Shown: positions 42,870-53,180, counted from the stretch's first letter. The stretch is DNA of 53,640 nt from Actinokineospora sp. NBRC 105648 (GCF_030269645.1 NZ_BSTR01000001.1:1-53640), one strand, 5' to 3'. Numbers and translations are program-made. The notes: generated by a model not told the origin, from the letters alone.

Positions 42870-45202
42870 TCCCCGGACATCCCCACCCCAGTGAGCTGGT
42901 CCTCGACGAGCCCACCCGGCGGTTGTGCGCGGCGATCACAGGTGGTGATCTTGCACCGGTCCGGCTGGCGGTCATCGCGCCCGGCGGCTACGGCAAGAGC
43001 GCCCTCCTCGACCTCTTGGCCACGACCGACCACGCGCAGCGCTACCGCCGGGGTGTCACCGCTCCGCTCATCTTGGTCGACGACGCGCACCTCCTGGGCG
43101 ACAACGACTTCGCTGACCTGCGTGAACGCCTCGAGGACAACGACGTCGGCGTGGTAGTCGCTGCTCGTCCACGTCCGCGCCCCGCCCAACTGGCCGCGTT
43201 GCTCGGCAGGCTCAAGGGTCAGGTCGTGCTCCGCCCATTCGACCGCGCCCGTACCGCTGCCTGTCTGCGGCAGCTCAACCCGGTCTCGGACGACCTGATC
43301 ACCCTTGTGCACCAACAGACCGGTGGTGTCCCCGGCCTGGTTCACCGCGTCGCGCCCCACCTGCGCGCGGAAACCGTTGGACCACAGGCCATCGAGGAGT
43401 TCCGCTTCGACCTCGACCGCCTCGACGCCGACCAGCTGACCGCCCTGCTCGCCGCCGAGGTCGGGGCCGGGCCCGGGTTGCTCGACCGACCAGAGGCCGT
43501 CGAGGATGCCCGCGCCACGGGTCTGCTGGCCGCCGACGGGTCGCTGATACCCCTTGCCGCACAAGCTCTTCGCGCTCTCGTCCCGCATGAGCGCCGCGCC
43601 GCCGTGCTGGACCGGCTGGCCGAGCTGCGGCTTGCCCGCACCGGGCCGTTGCGCGACTTCGCGAAGTCCCTTTTGGACGCTGGGGCCACCACCTCGAACG
43701 CGGGCGCGGTCTACGCCGCCGCGACCGCCGAGGCCGATCCCGTGCTCGCGGTCGAACTCCACCGCGCCGCCGCGGCGGCGGGCCACGAGACCGACCAGGT
43801 CGCCCGCGCCGAGGCCGAGGCCAGGGCCGGTGACCTCGACGCCGCCCTCCGTCGTGCGGACGCGTTGCTGGCCAAGGGCGACCGCCGAGCCGCACACGTC
43901 GCCGCCGCCGCGTTGGCCCACCGCGGTCAGCCCGCGCGCAGCGCCGAGCTCTACTGCTGGGCGGGCGCGGGTCCGCTGGCGGCCATCGGGCTGGCGAGCA
44001 CCGGTCGGGTCGCCGAGGCGCGCGAGGCGCTCCGGGCACCCGCGGGCGACGGCCCGCCCACGCTGTTCGCCGCGGCGATCTCGCTGGCCGCGCGGGGTGT
44101 CCTGGATTCCATCGACGGGGACGATAGCGCACTGTCCACAGTGGTCCGCGCCGCCGAGGTGCTGGAACCGGTCGGCCGCGACGTGCTGCTGCCCGACACC
44201 CCCGCCGCCCTCGGCGCCATCCTGGCCCTGCACCGCGGCGCCGCCGGGATCGCCGAGCCGATGCTGGCCCGCGCCCAGGCGGCGGGCACCGGTGGCGACC
44301 TGCTCGCGCCCCGGCACGCGCTGCTCGCCGCGTGGGCGGCGATGGTGCGCGGCGACGCGGTCCCGGTCTTCGACCCCGCGGGCCAGGCACCTCGGGACTG
44401 GCTCTTCGCCGTGGGTTTGGCCGTCGGTGCCGCCCGCCGCGGCAGCGACCTGGTCGCGTTGCGCAAGATCTGGGAACACGCCTACGAGGCAGTCGTGCGG
44501 CACGAGGTGGACCTGTTCACCCTGCTCCCGCTGGGCGAGTTCGCCGTGGCCGCCGCCCGACTGGGCGACCGCGAGCGCTTCGCACCACACCTGGCGCAGG
44601 CCTGGGACCTGGTGCGCGCACTGGGAAACCCGCCCACCTGGACGACGATGCTGCACTGGTGCTGCCTGCACGCGGAGATCATCGCCGAGCACCCGGAGGC
44701 CGCGGCCGCGCACTCCGATGCCTTGGCGGGCAACGCGAGCGCGGGCCCGTTCCACGCCACCATGGCCGAGGCCGCCGCGGTCTGGCGCGAGGTGCTGACC
44801 GGTCAGGTCGACGCCGACCGGGTCGAGGCGGCCGCCCGCGGGCTGCACGCGGCGGGCCTGTGCTGGGACGGCGCGCGGCTCGCGGGCCAGGCGGCCATCC
44901 GCACCACCGACCGCAAGCGGATGGTGACCCTGCTCGACTGCGCCCGCGCGCTGCGGGGTTCGACCGTGCGCGAGGACACCGCGGCGGACCACTCGGGGAT
45001 GACCCGGCTCAGCGAACGCGAGCTGCAGGTGGCCGAACTGGTGCTGGACGGCCTGACCTACAAGCAGGTCGGCGACCGGTTGTTCATCTCGGCGAAGACT
45101 GTGGAGCACCACGTCGCCCGGATGCGGGCGCGCCTGGGCGCGACCAGCCGGGCCGACCTGCTGGCCCAGCTGCGCGCGCTGGTCAGCCCGCAGCGGACCT
45201 GA
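42866..45202 (+). CDS. STAND-type ATPase transcriptional regulator with LuxR HTH (IniR-like)
   Basis: The 778-residue protein has an N-terminal NTPase: Walker A APGGYGKSALLD near residue 38, Walker B LILVDDAHLL, and sensor-like VVVAARPRPRP. A long helical-repeat region (about 200-690) follows, then a C-terminal LuxR helix-turn-helix (LSERELQVAELVLDGLTYKQ, then TVEHHVARMRARLGA). This architecture matches large STAND/LAL regulators, including mycobacterial IniR, which lies beside iniBAC and is reported to respond to trehalose. The TTG at 42866 overlaps the Hsp70-like stop (TTGA). It likely controls the divergent IniB-like unit; the ligand is unknown. Confidence 0.85.
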   Translation: MIPGHPHPSELVLDEPTRRLCAAITGGDLAPVRLAVIAPGGYGKSALLDLLATTDHAQRYRRGVTAPLILVDDAHLLGDNDFADLRERLEDNDVGVVVAARPRPRPAQLAALLGRLKGQVVLRPFDRARTAACLRQLNPVSDDLITLVHQQTGGVPGLVHRVAPHLRAETVGPQAIEEFRFDLDRLDADQLTALLAAEVGAGPGLLDRPEAVEDARATGLLAADGSLIPLAAQALRALVPHERRAAVLDRLAELRLARTGPLRDFAKSLLDAGATTSNAGAVYAAATAEADPVLAVELHRAAAAAGHETDQVARAEAEARAGDLDAALRRADALLAKGDRRAAHVAAAALAHRGQPARSAELYCWAGAGPLAAIGLASTGRVAEAREALRAPAGDGPPTLFAAAISLAARGVLDSIDGDDSALSTVVRAAEVLEPVGRDVLLPDTPAALGAILALHRGAAGIAEPMLARAQAAGTGGDLLAPRHALLAAWAAMVRGDAVPVFDPAGQAPRDWLFAVGLAVGAARRGSDLVALRKIWEHAYEAVVRHEVDLFTLLPLGEFAVAAARLGDRERFAPHLAQAWDLVRALGNPPTWTTMLHWCCLHAEIIAEHPEAAAAHSDALAGNASAGPFHATMAEAAAVWREVLTGQVDADRVEAAARGLHAAGLCWDGARLAGQAAIRTTDRKRMVTLLDCARALRGSTVREDTAADHSGMTRLSERELQVAELVLDGLTYKQVGDRLFISAKTVEHHVARMRARLGATSRADLLAQLRALVSPQRT

Positions 45203-45231
45203 GGCCGGTCCCGAATCGATCCACAGTGGAC

Positions 45232-45639
45232 TTACGAGGTGACCAGCAGCAGCAGGCCGACGATCAGGATCGGGGCCAGCGCCCACCACGTCGCGGTGAT
45301 CGCGACCACCGCGACCACGCCCGCCGTCGCGACGCCGAGGAAGACGTAGAGCCCCGTCTTGGTGTTGCGGGAGCGCTGCGGCTCCCAGAGGGAGCGGTCC
45401 TCTTCCTCGGCGACCACGACGGCGGGCCGCTGGTGCGGTGGTCCGTCGAAGTCCGGGTGCGGGTCGGGCAGGTCGTCGAACAGCGCCAGCAGGTCGGCCC
45501 TGGTCCGGGCGGCCGCCGCGGTGCCGACGCGCTGCTCGTACTCGGCCACCTCGAGCCGCCCGGCGGCCAGGTGGTCGGCCAACGCGCCGATGGCGCGCTC
45601 TCGGTCGGACGTACCGACCCTGATGTCGCCGGTCCCCAT
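45232..45639 (-). CDS. DUF1707 (SHOCT-like) membrane protein
   Basis: The 135-residue protein begins with the DUF1707 domain: IRVGTSDRERAIGALADHLA, then GRLEVAEYEQRVGTAAAART. An acidic linker and two closely spaced membrane helices at the C-terminus (about 97-115 and 117-133) follow. The domain is common at the N-terminus of small actinobacterial membrane proteins; its function is unknown. It lies convergent with the STAND regulator gene, with 29 bases between them, and follows the YceI gene on the same strand. Confidence 0.85.
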   Translation of the reverse strand: MGTGDIRVGTSDRERAIGALADHLAAGRLEVAEYEQRVGTAAAARTRADLLALFDDLPDPHPDFDGPPHQRPAVVVAEEEDRSLWEPQRSRNTKTGLYVFLGVATAGVVAVVAITATWWALAPILIVGLLLLVTS

Positions 45640-45659
45640 GCCCCCAGTTTAGGGCGAGA

Positions 45660-46220
45660 CTAGGCCTGCTGGCGCAGGACTGCCTCAACCTCCACCAGGA
45701 TGCGCACCTCGTCGCTCACCGCGAGGTTCCCGTTGGCCAGGGTGCTCTGGAAGGCGAAGCCGAAGTCCGAGCGGTTGATCGTGGTCTCGGCCGAGAACGC
45801 GGTCTTGGCCTCGCCCTCGATGCCCACGCCGAAGCCGAGCGCCTCCAGCTTGAAGGTCACCGCCCGGGTGACCCCGCGCAGCGTCAGGTCGACGTCGAGC
45901 AGGAAGTTCTCGCCGTCGGGGCGCAGGCCGGTGGAGACCAGGGTGGCGGTCGGGTGGTTCTCCACGTCGAAGAAGTCGCTGCCGAACAGGTGCTTGTTGA
46001 ACACCGCGAGGCCGGTGTCCAGGGACGTGACGTCGATCTCGGCGGTGACGGTCGACTCAAGCGGGTTCTCGGCGGTGACCAGGGTGCCGGTGAACCTCTC
46101 GAAGCCGCGGCGGTACCGGGTCAGGCCCAGGTGCCGCACCACGAACGACACGTCCGAGTGAAGGGGGTCGATGTCCCAGGTCCCGGTGGTGTAGCCGGGG
46201 ATCCGGATTGCGGTGGTCAC
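45660..46220 (-). CDS. YceI-family lipid-binding protein
   Basis: The 186-residue protein shows the YceI lipocalin-like pattern. It has TGTWDIDPLHSDVSFVVRHL at the start, then SLDTGLAVFNKHLFGSDFFD, HPTATLVSTGL, LTLRGVTRAVTFKLE and the late INRSDFGFAF strand. Family members bind isoprenoid-type lipids in a beta-barrel. There is no signal peptide, so this copy is cytoplasmic, as in many actinomycetes. The GTG at 46220 has GAGGAG seven bases upstream. tRNA-Cys lies immediately upstream on the same strand. Confidence 0.92.
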   Translation of the reverse strand: MTTAIRIPGYTTGTWDIDPLHSDVSFVVRHLGLTRYRRGFERFTGTLVTAENPLESTVTAEIDVTSLDTGLAVFNKHLFGSDFFDVENHPTATLVSTGLRPDGENFLLDVDLTLRGVTRAVTFKLEALGFGVGIEGEAKTAFSAETTINRSDFGFAFQSTLANGNLAVSDEVRILVEVEAVLRQQA

Positions 46221-46253
46221 GGTTGCTCCTCGAGCGGGGAAGGGTGAGATCCG

Positions 46254-46325
46254 AGGCGAAGGCGGGATTCGAACCCGCGTGAACGGCTTTGCAGGCCGCT
46301 ACCTGGGCCTCTCGGTCACTTCGCC
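46254..46325 (-). tRNA. tRNA-Cys (anticodon GCA)
   Basis: The minus strand folds as a complete cloverleaf. The acceptor arms GGCGAAG (46319-46325) and CTTCGCC (46255-46261) pair over seven bases. The anticodon loop reads CTGCAAA with GCA at 46290-46292. The T arm has GCGGGTTCGAATCCCGC. U73, the discriminator base used by tRNA-Cys, is at 46254. The CCA end is not encoded. Confidence 0.96.
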
Positions 46326-46410
46326 GGGGTACGAACCCGACACTGGCACCGCGTGGGCCCGCCGTCAAAGACGGAGGGGATCGTCTCGCCCAGCGGGATG
46401 GTATTCGTTC

Positions 46411-46416
46411 TAGGCT
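46411..46416 (+). promoter_or_regulatory. Putative -10 box for the cysteine-desulfurase-like gene (leaderless)
   Basis: TAGGCT ends six bases before the GTG at 46423, the same hexamer and spacing as at 10986-10991. Confidence 0.5.
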
Positions 46417-46422
46417 GCACCG

Positions 46423-47640
46423 GTGAGTCATGGGATGAATTACGACGTGGCAGCGGTCCGGGCGCGGTTCCCCGCGCTGGCCGAGGGTGCGGCCCACTTC
46501 GACGGACCTGGCGGATCCCAGGTCCCGGACGCGGTCGCCGAGGCGGTGGCCCGCACGATGCTGGCCGCGGTCTCCAACCGGGGGCAGGTGACCGCCGCCG
46601 AGCGGCGGGCCGACCTGGTCGTCACCGGCGCCCGGCAGGCGGTGGCCGACCTGCTCGGCGCCGACCCGGCGGGCGTGGTGTTCGGCCGCAGCATGACGGC
46701 GCTGACCTACGACCTGTCGCGGGCGCTGGCCAAGCACTGGGGCCCGGGCGACGAGGTGGTGGTCACCCGGCTCGACCACGACGCGAACATCCGCCCGTGG
46801 GTGCAGGCCGCCGAGGCCGTCGGCGCCACCGTGCGCTGGGCGGGCTTCGACCGCGAGACCGGTGAGCTGCCGGTCTCGGCGATCACCGACGTGCTCTCGC
46901 CGCGCACCCGGCTGGTCGCGGTGACCGCGGCGTCGAACCTGCTCGGCAGCAGGCCGGACGTCTCGGCGATCACCGCGGCGGCGCACGAGGTCGGAGCGCT
47001 CGCCTACGTCGACGGCGTGCACCTGACCCCGCACGCGTTCGTCGACGTCGCCGCGCTGGGCGCGGACTTCTACGCGTGCTCGCCGTACAAGTTCCTCGGC
47101 CCGCACCTGGGCGCGGTGGCCGCCGCCCCGGCGCTGCTGGAGACGCTGCGGCCGGACAAGCTGCTGCCCTCCTCCGACGCGGTGCCCGAGCGCTTCGAGT
47201 TGGGCACGCTGCCGTACGAGTCGCTGGCCGGGACCACCGCCGCGGTCGACTTCCTCGCCTCACTGGTGGCGGGCGAGGGGCCGCGCCGCACCCGGCTGGC
47301 CCGGTCGATGGCCGCGCTCGACGGGCACGAGGCGGCGCTGCTCGCCCGGCTCGACGGGGGGTTGCGGGCGCTGCCGGGGGTGCTGGTGCACGGCGCGCCG
47401 GACCGGCACCGCACGCCGACGGTCTTGTTCACTGTGGACGGTCTGACACCGCGCGCGGTCTACGAGCGGCTGGCGCTGGCCGGTGTCAACGCGCCCGCGA
47501 GCCACTTCTACGCCCTGGAGTGCGCCCGCTGGCTCGGCCTCGGCGACGCGGGCGCGGTGCGCGCCGGGATCGCCCCGTACACCAACGAATCCGATGTAGA
47601 CAGACTGCTCACCGAGGTCGCCGACCTGGTGACCGGCTGA
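46423..47640 (+). CDS. Cysteine desulfurase-like PLP enzyme (aminotransferase class V)
   Basis: The 405-residue protein has the class V aminotransferase pattern. It starts VRARFPALAEGAAHFDGPGG, continues with VVVTRLDHDANIRPW and LAYVDGVHLTPHAFVD, and has the Schiff-base motif ACSPYKFLGPHLG with lysine near residue 223. A catalytic cysteine in the usual SufS/IscS loop is not evident, placing it with the cysteine desulfurase-like (TIGR01976-type) subgroup of uncertain substrate. The GTG at 46423 fits a leaderless mRNA; an ATG four codons later is an alternative. A strong hairpin terminator follows. Confidence 0.88.
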   Translation: MSHGMNYDVAAVRARFPALAEGAAHFDGPGGSQVPDAVAEAVARTMLAAVSNRGQVTAAERRADLVVTGARQAVADLLGADPAGVVFGRSMTALTYDLSRALAKHWGPGDEVVVTRLDHDANIRPWVQAAEAVGATVRWAGFDRETGELPVSAITDVLSPRTRLVAVTAASNLLGSRPDVSAITAAAHEVGALAYVDGVHLTPHAFVDVAALGADFYACSPYKFLGPHLGAVAAAPALLETLRPDKLLPSSDAVPERFELGTLPYESLAGTTAAVDFLASLVAGEGPRRTRLARSMAALDGHEAALLARLDGGLRALPGVLVHGAPDRHRTPTVLFTVDGLTPRAVYERLALAGVNAPASHFYALECARWLGLGDAGAVRAGIAPYTNESDVDRLLTEVADLVTG

Positions 47641-47646
47641 GCGCGG

Positions 47647-47679
47647 CAGGGCCCGCCCGGGTGTCCCGGACGGGCCCTG
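47647..47679. terminator. Bidirectional terminator between the desulfurase-like and protease genes
   Basis: Arms 47647-47661 and 47665-47679 pair over 15 bases with one internal mismatch around a three-base loop, seven bases after the desulfurase-like stop and 20 bases from the end of the convergent protease gene. Confidence 0.85.
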
Positions 47680-47698
47680 TCTCCCACCTGTCCCCGGT

Positions 47699-48823
47699 TC
47701 AGCCCGTCAGGAGCGACAGCCCGTACACGGAGAGGATCTCGTTGACCGGCTGGAAGTACGTGGTCCCGCCGGAGGTGCAGTCGCCGGAGCCGCCCGAGGT
47801 CACGCCCTGGGCCTGGTCGCCGCTGACCCAGGAGCCGCCCGAGTCGCCGGGCTCGGCGCAGGCGTTGGTCCTGGTCAGGCCGGACACGGTGCCCTGCGGG
47901 TAGTTCACCGACGAGTTGGTGGCCTGCACGGTGCCGCAGTGCCAGCCGGTGGTCGAGCCGGAGCGGCAGACGCTCGCGCCGACGCCCGCCTCGCTGGAAC
48001 CGCCCACGGTGACGTCGCCGTTGCCGTACCCGTTGACCGCCGGGGTCGGCGTCCACGACGAGTTGGTCTCGACGTAGGAGTAGTCGTTGCCGGGGAAGGA
48101 CGAGCCGCCGAAGGTGCCCATCGCGCTGCGGTCGGCGCCGGTCACGCTGGACCCGGTGGTGCCGCAGTGGCCCGCGCTGACGAAGCCGCCCTGGACGGAG
48201 AACCCGACCGAGCACCGGCTGGAACCGTTGATGTAGTAGGCGTTCCCGCCCACGACCGAGCCCGCGAACAGCCGCGGTGCCTCACTGGACTCCACGACCC
48301 GCACCGGCCCGGCGGCCTTCGCCGCGTCTACAAAGGACTGAGTATCGGTGGCGCCCGGGCGGACGTTGAGCACGACCGAGTTGGACCGCACGTCGACGTA
48401 CCAGCCGGTCACGCCGCTCGGCGCACCCGCTTCGGCGCGCTCGTCGATGGCCGCCTTGGTGGCGTCGAGCGAGTCGGCGCTGTGCGCCACCACGGTGGTC
48501 TGCGCACCGCCCGCGCGCACCGCGTCGGCGCGCGACCCGTCGGTGACCGCGACGACCAGTCTGCCCTGGTCGAGCCAGGAACCGGCGAACGCGGTGCCTG
48601 CCGCGCTCTTGGCCGCCGGGAGCGCGCCGCGGGCGTCGCTCTCCTGGGTCAGCCGCTGCTGGACCTGCTCGGCGGTCAGCCCGAGGTCTCTCTGCAGGGC
48701 GGGGATGAGTGCCTCGGGGACGGCCGCGGTGGCGGTCGAGGGCACGACGGCGGCGACGAGACCGACGATGCCCGCGGCGCCGACGGCGGCGGCGAGGACT
48801 CTCCTGGTGGAGCTGCTGCGCAT
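47699..48823 (-). CDS. Secreted S1-family (streptogrisin/alpha-lytic type) serine protease precursor
   Basis: The 374-residue preproenzyme has a signal peptide (about 1-33, cleavage after TATA). A pro-region follows (34-190) with LTAEQVQQRLTQESDARG and GWYVDVRSNSVVLNVRPGAT, typical of alpha-lytic protease prodomains. The mature chymotrypsin fold starts near GSVVGGNAYYING. The triad is visible: His in SAGHCG, Asp in GNDYSYV and Ser in PGDSGGS. Six cysteines give three expected disulfides. It acts outside the cell after the prodomain assists folding and is cleaved. TAGCGT further upstream could be its -10 box. Confidence 0.93.
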   Translation of the reverse strand: MRSSSTRRVLAAAVGAAGIVGLVAAVVPSTATAAVPEALIPALQRDLGLTAEQVQQRLTQESDARGALPAAKSAAGTAFAGSWLDQGRLVVAVTDGSRADAVRAGGAQTTVVAHSADSLDATKAAIDERAEAGAPSGVTGWYVDVRSNSVVLNVRPGATDTQSFVDAAKAAGPVRVVESSEAPRLFAGSVVGGNAYYINGSSRCSVGFSVQGGFVSAGHCGTTGSSVTGADRSAMGTFGGSSFPGNDYSYVETNSSWTPTPAVNGYGNGDVTVGGSSEAGVGASVCRSGSTTGWHCGTVQATNSSVNYPQGTVSGLTRTNACAEPGDSGGSWVSGDQAQGVTSGGSGDCTSGGTTYFQPVNEILSVYGLSLLTG

Positions 48824-49119
48824 GGGGATGGCCTTCTTCCTTGCTCGCAGGGTCCGGGGTGACCCCCGGTTGAGCGAACCGACGTTCCCCCGGATCGGTG
48901 ACCGCCGATCGGGGCGGGGGTGTCGGTGGTGTTCGCTGACGCTAGAACGCGCAGCGGCAGGTCGGACACCCTACGAAAGTCGGTCGGGAAAACTCTTCAC
49001 CCGATGAGCCGAAGATTGGTTACTCGCGGTAGACCTCCCGGACGGCGCAATTCGTTACGGCGAACGAGTGACGCACGGACGTCGGTGTGTGACGATGTGC
49101 CGGCGCTGGGAGGTGTGCG

Positions 49120-49350
49120 ATGGACGGTTGGCCGCCGCCGGGCTGGGTCGTGACCTTCACCATGTTCGACTTCGCCCGGGGCCGCGCGCGGTTCGTCGGC
49201 ATCGGGGTGGTGGCGGGCGAACCGGAGCCGCACCCGCACCTGGACCTGTTCCGGCTGCCGATCCGCCCGCTGCGCCCGGACGGTGAGCCGGTTCCCGACT
49301 GGGTGACCCGGTCGGACATCATTGAGGCGGTGCCGCCACCCGGGCGGTGA
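49120..49350 (+). CDS. Small hypothetical protein
   Basis: The 76-residue product starts MDGWPPPGWVVTFTMFDFAR and is rich in Pro, Arg and aromatic residues with no signal peptide. GGGAGG precedes the ATG by six bases, and codon third positions are strongly G/C, supporting translation. I do not recognise it. It ends 21 bases before the HSL-type hydrolase gene on the same strand and may be the first gene of that unit. Confidence 0.6.
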   Translation: MDGWPPPGWVVTFTMFDFARGRARFVGIGVVAGEPEPHPHLDLFRLPIRPLRPDGEPVPDWVTRSDIIEAVPPPGR

Positions 49351-49371
49351 CCGATCCCTCGGAGGTGTGCC

Positions 49372-50255
49372 GTGCCGCTGCACCCGCAGGTACGTGCGTT
49401 GAGCTCGGGTTCGCTGGTGCTCACCCCCGACACGCTGGCCGCCGCGCGCGCCGCGCTGTCGCTGGGCACGCTCGCCGACGCCGGGCCGGGCACCGAGATC
49501 GCCCAGGTGTCCGATGTGGACGCTGACGGGGTGCGCGTCCGGCTCTACCTGCCCAACGAGAGCGCCGTCTCGCCGATCGCGGTCTACCTGCACGGCGGCG
49601 GCTGGGTCAACGGCTCGCTGAACTCCCACGACGCGGTCTGCCGCTACCTCGCCGCGCTCTCCGGCGCGGCCATCGCCGCCGTGGACTACCGGCTCGCCCC
49701 CGAGCACCCGTTCCCGGCCGCGTTCGACGACATCGACCGCGCGGTGAACTGCCTGCACGACACCGCGCACAACCTCAACCTCGACCCGCGCCGGATGGCC
49801 GTGGTCGGCGACTCCGCGGGCGGCCACCTCGCCGCGGTCACCGCCCGCCGCTGGCGCGACCGCGGCAAGCCGTTCGCCGCCCAGGTGCTGGTCTACCCGG
49901 TGACCGACCCGGCCGCCGAACTGACCGATGTGGACAGTCCGGGGCTGGACCCGGCGAGCCTGGCCTTCTGCTGGGACGCCTTCGCCCCGGCCGGGACCGA
50001 CCGCGCCCAACCCGACCTGTCGCCGATCACCGCCGAGCTCGCGGGCCTGCCGCCCACCCTGGTGATCACCGCTGAGTACGACGTCCTGCGCGGCCAAGGT
50101 GAGGCCTACGCGGACCTGCTCGCCGAGGCGGGCGTGCCGACCGTGTCGGTGCGCTACCAGGGTCAGATCCACGGCTTCTTCCGCAAGCTGGCCCGGTTCG
50201 ACGCCGCCCGCCAAGCGGTCGCGCAGGTCGCTGCCACGCTCCGAGCGGAGTTGGC

Positions 50256-50259
<4 letters not shown>
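49372..50259 (+). CDS. Alpha/beta hydrolase, hormone-sensitive-lipase (family IV) type
   Basis: The 295-residue esterase has the HSL-family oxyanion motif HGGGW (74-78) and DYRLAPEHPFPAA. The nucleophile is Ser148 in GDSAGG. The acid and histidine lie in the EYDVLRGQGEAYAD and GQIHGFF segments. It should hydrolyse short-chain carboxylic esters; the physiological substrate is unknown. The GTG at 49372 is preceded by GGAGGT. Its stop overlaps the start of the ABC-F gene by four bases, so the two are co-translated. No signal peptide is present. Confidence 0.92.
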
Positions 50260-51893
<1,634 letters not shown>

Positions 51894-51914
51894 GCGATGG
51901 ACTCGCGGGAGTCT

Positions 51915-52120
51915 CGCGCGACCGACCCTGGGTGATCGACCCTGCGTGATCGACCTTGCGCGACCGCCCCAGGGTGATCGGTCCTGCGTGATCGGCCTTG
52001 CGCGGCCGAGCCTGGGTGATCGGCCCGATTGATCGACTCTGCGCGGCCGACTCTGGGTGGTCGGTCCTGGGTGATCGGCCTTGCGTGACTGAGCCTGGGG
52101 GTCGGTCCTGCGTTGTCGAG
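51915..52120 (+). repeat. Imperfect short tandem repeats (GGGTGATCG-type)
   Basis: About a dozen degenerate units of roughly 15-17 bases with the core CTG-x-GTGATCG follow one another in the 330-base gap after the ABC-F gene. They alternate CCTGGGTGATCG, CCTGCGTGATCG and CTTGCGCGACCG forms. I see no gene here. The array is too irregular for CRISPR and could be a minisatellite or a cluster of binding sites. Confidence 0.65.
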
Positions 52121-52223
52121 CAGGCAGGTTGACCTGGCTGGTCTACCTGGTCGACACAGCCGACCGCCCGACCCGCCGGGACTCCGGCGGATCGGGCGGC
52201 GGGTGGTCTGGTGACCGCTCTGG

Positions 52224-52418
52224 CTACCGCGAGGTCGCGGTCCGCACCTTGTGCAGCGCGCCACTGATCTGGCGGCTGTACTTGCCCTTGGTCTTCTGGT
52301 CGACGAACGCGCCCGCCTTGGCGGCGGCCCGGTTGACCTTGTCCGGGTTCTTCTTCGCGTACTTCGTCGCCGCCGCGGCGGCACCGGCCAGGGCGGTCAG
52401 CTTCTTCAGCATGGGCAT
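52224..52418 (-). CDS. Small antitoxin-like protein (Rv0909/MT0933 family)
   Basis: The 64-residue product is basic and Ala/Lys-rich: MPMLKKLTALAGAAAAATKY, then AKKNPDKVNRAAAKAGAFVDQ, then KTKGKYSRQISGALHKV. This matches the small actinobacterial family labelled antitoxin after mycobacterial Rv0909. No toxin gene is adjacent, so it may be an orphan or have another role, for example DNA binding. GGAAGGAG lies six bases before the ATG at 52418. It is divergent from the TetR gene. Confidence 0.8.
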   Translation of the reverse strand: MPMLKKLTALAGAAAAATKYAKKNPDKVNRAAAKAGAFVDQKTKGKYSRQISGALHKVRTATSR

Positions 52419-52505
52419 GGCTGCTCCTTCCGCGAGGCTGGTGGGCCTCATCCGTTCAACGGGTCAAGTACCCCGATTGGTTCCTGTCCACACCGACGAA
52501 CCCAT

Positions 52506-52511
52506 TACTGT
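52506..52511 (+). promoter_or_regulatory. Putative -10 box for the second TetR gene (leaderless)
   Basis: TACTGT ends six bases before the ATG at 52518, and no Shine-Dalgarno sequence lies between. Confidence 0.5.
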
Positions 52512-52517
52512 GCACGT

Positions 52518-53180
52518 ATGGCCACGTATGCATCGGTCGGCGGCAGGCGGTCCCGGGCGGGGTTGCCCGCGGTGACGCCGGAGCGGGTGGTGCGGGCCGC
52601 GCTGGCGCTCACCCGGGAACACGGTCTGGAGAACTGGACCTTGCGCCAGCTCGCGGCCGGGATCGGGGCCTACCCGGCGGTGATCTACCACCACGTCGGC
52701 GACCGGGAGGCCGTGGTCTCGGCGGTGCTGGAGCGGGTGGTCGCCGAACTGCCGGTGCCCGAGTCCGACCGACCGTGGCGGGACTGGTTCGAGGACCTGC
52801 TCACCGGCTGGCGACCGGTACTGCTGACCTACCCCGGCGTCGCGCGCAGGCTGGCGGTGCACGGGGCCCTGGTGCCCGCGATGCACACGGTGATCGACTG
52901 CGCGGTCGGCGTGCTGCGCCGCGCGGGATTGGGCGATGAGAGTGTGCTCGCCTGCACGTTGCTGCTCAACCAAGCGTGGCAATCGATCGCGGTCGAGGAC
53001 GACCGCGGGCCGGGGATCCGGGAGCGGGCGGCGGAACTGCACGCGTCATTGCGGGATCGACCGGATGTGCCGGGGTTGGCGGCGCTGGGGCGGTTCTTGG
53101 ACGAGAATCCGGATGTGGATCTTTTCGGGTATGGGTTGGCTCGGACGTTGGACGGGGTGGCGGCTCGGCTGGAGTCTTAA
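52518..53180 (+). CDS. TetR-family transcriptional regulator (TetR_C type)
   Basis: The 220-residue protein has a TetR DNA-binding domain (about 16-65: TPERVVRAALALTREHGLEN, then WTLRQLAAGIGAYPAVIYHHV) and a helical C-terminal domain with FEDLLTGWRPVLLTYPGVAR and HTVIDCAVGVLRRAGLGDES. The GAYPAVIYHHVGDREAVVSAV stretch is characteristic of the TetR/AcrR subgroup with a TetR_C-like ligand domain. The ATG at 52518 follows a TACTGT box with leaderless spacing, so the longer in-frame extension is rejected. It is divergent from the antitoxin-like gene, about 100 bp away. Confidence 0.9.
   Translation: MATYASVGGRRSRAGLPAVTPERVVRAALALTREHGLENWTLRQLAAGIGAYPAVIYHHVGDREAVVSAVLERVVAELPVPESDRPWRDWFEDLLTGWRPVLLTYPGVARRLAVHGALVPAMHTVIDCAVGVLRRAGLGDESVLACTLLLNQAWQSIAVEDDRGPGIRERAAELHASLRDRPDVPGLAALGRFLDENPDVDLFGYGLARTLDGVAARLES

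Noticed and set aside
46254..46325. Genomic-island attachment site at tRNA-Cys
   Set aside because: No integrase, no second copy of the tRNA 3' end and no change of gene style was seen on either side within the window.
52224..52418. Complete toxin-antitoxin module at the antitoxin-like gene
   Set aside because: No toxin-sized gene lies next to it; the neighbours are a TetR regulator and a repeat-filled gap.
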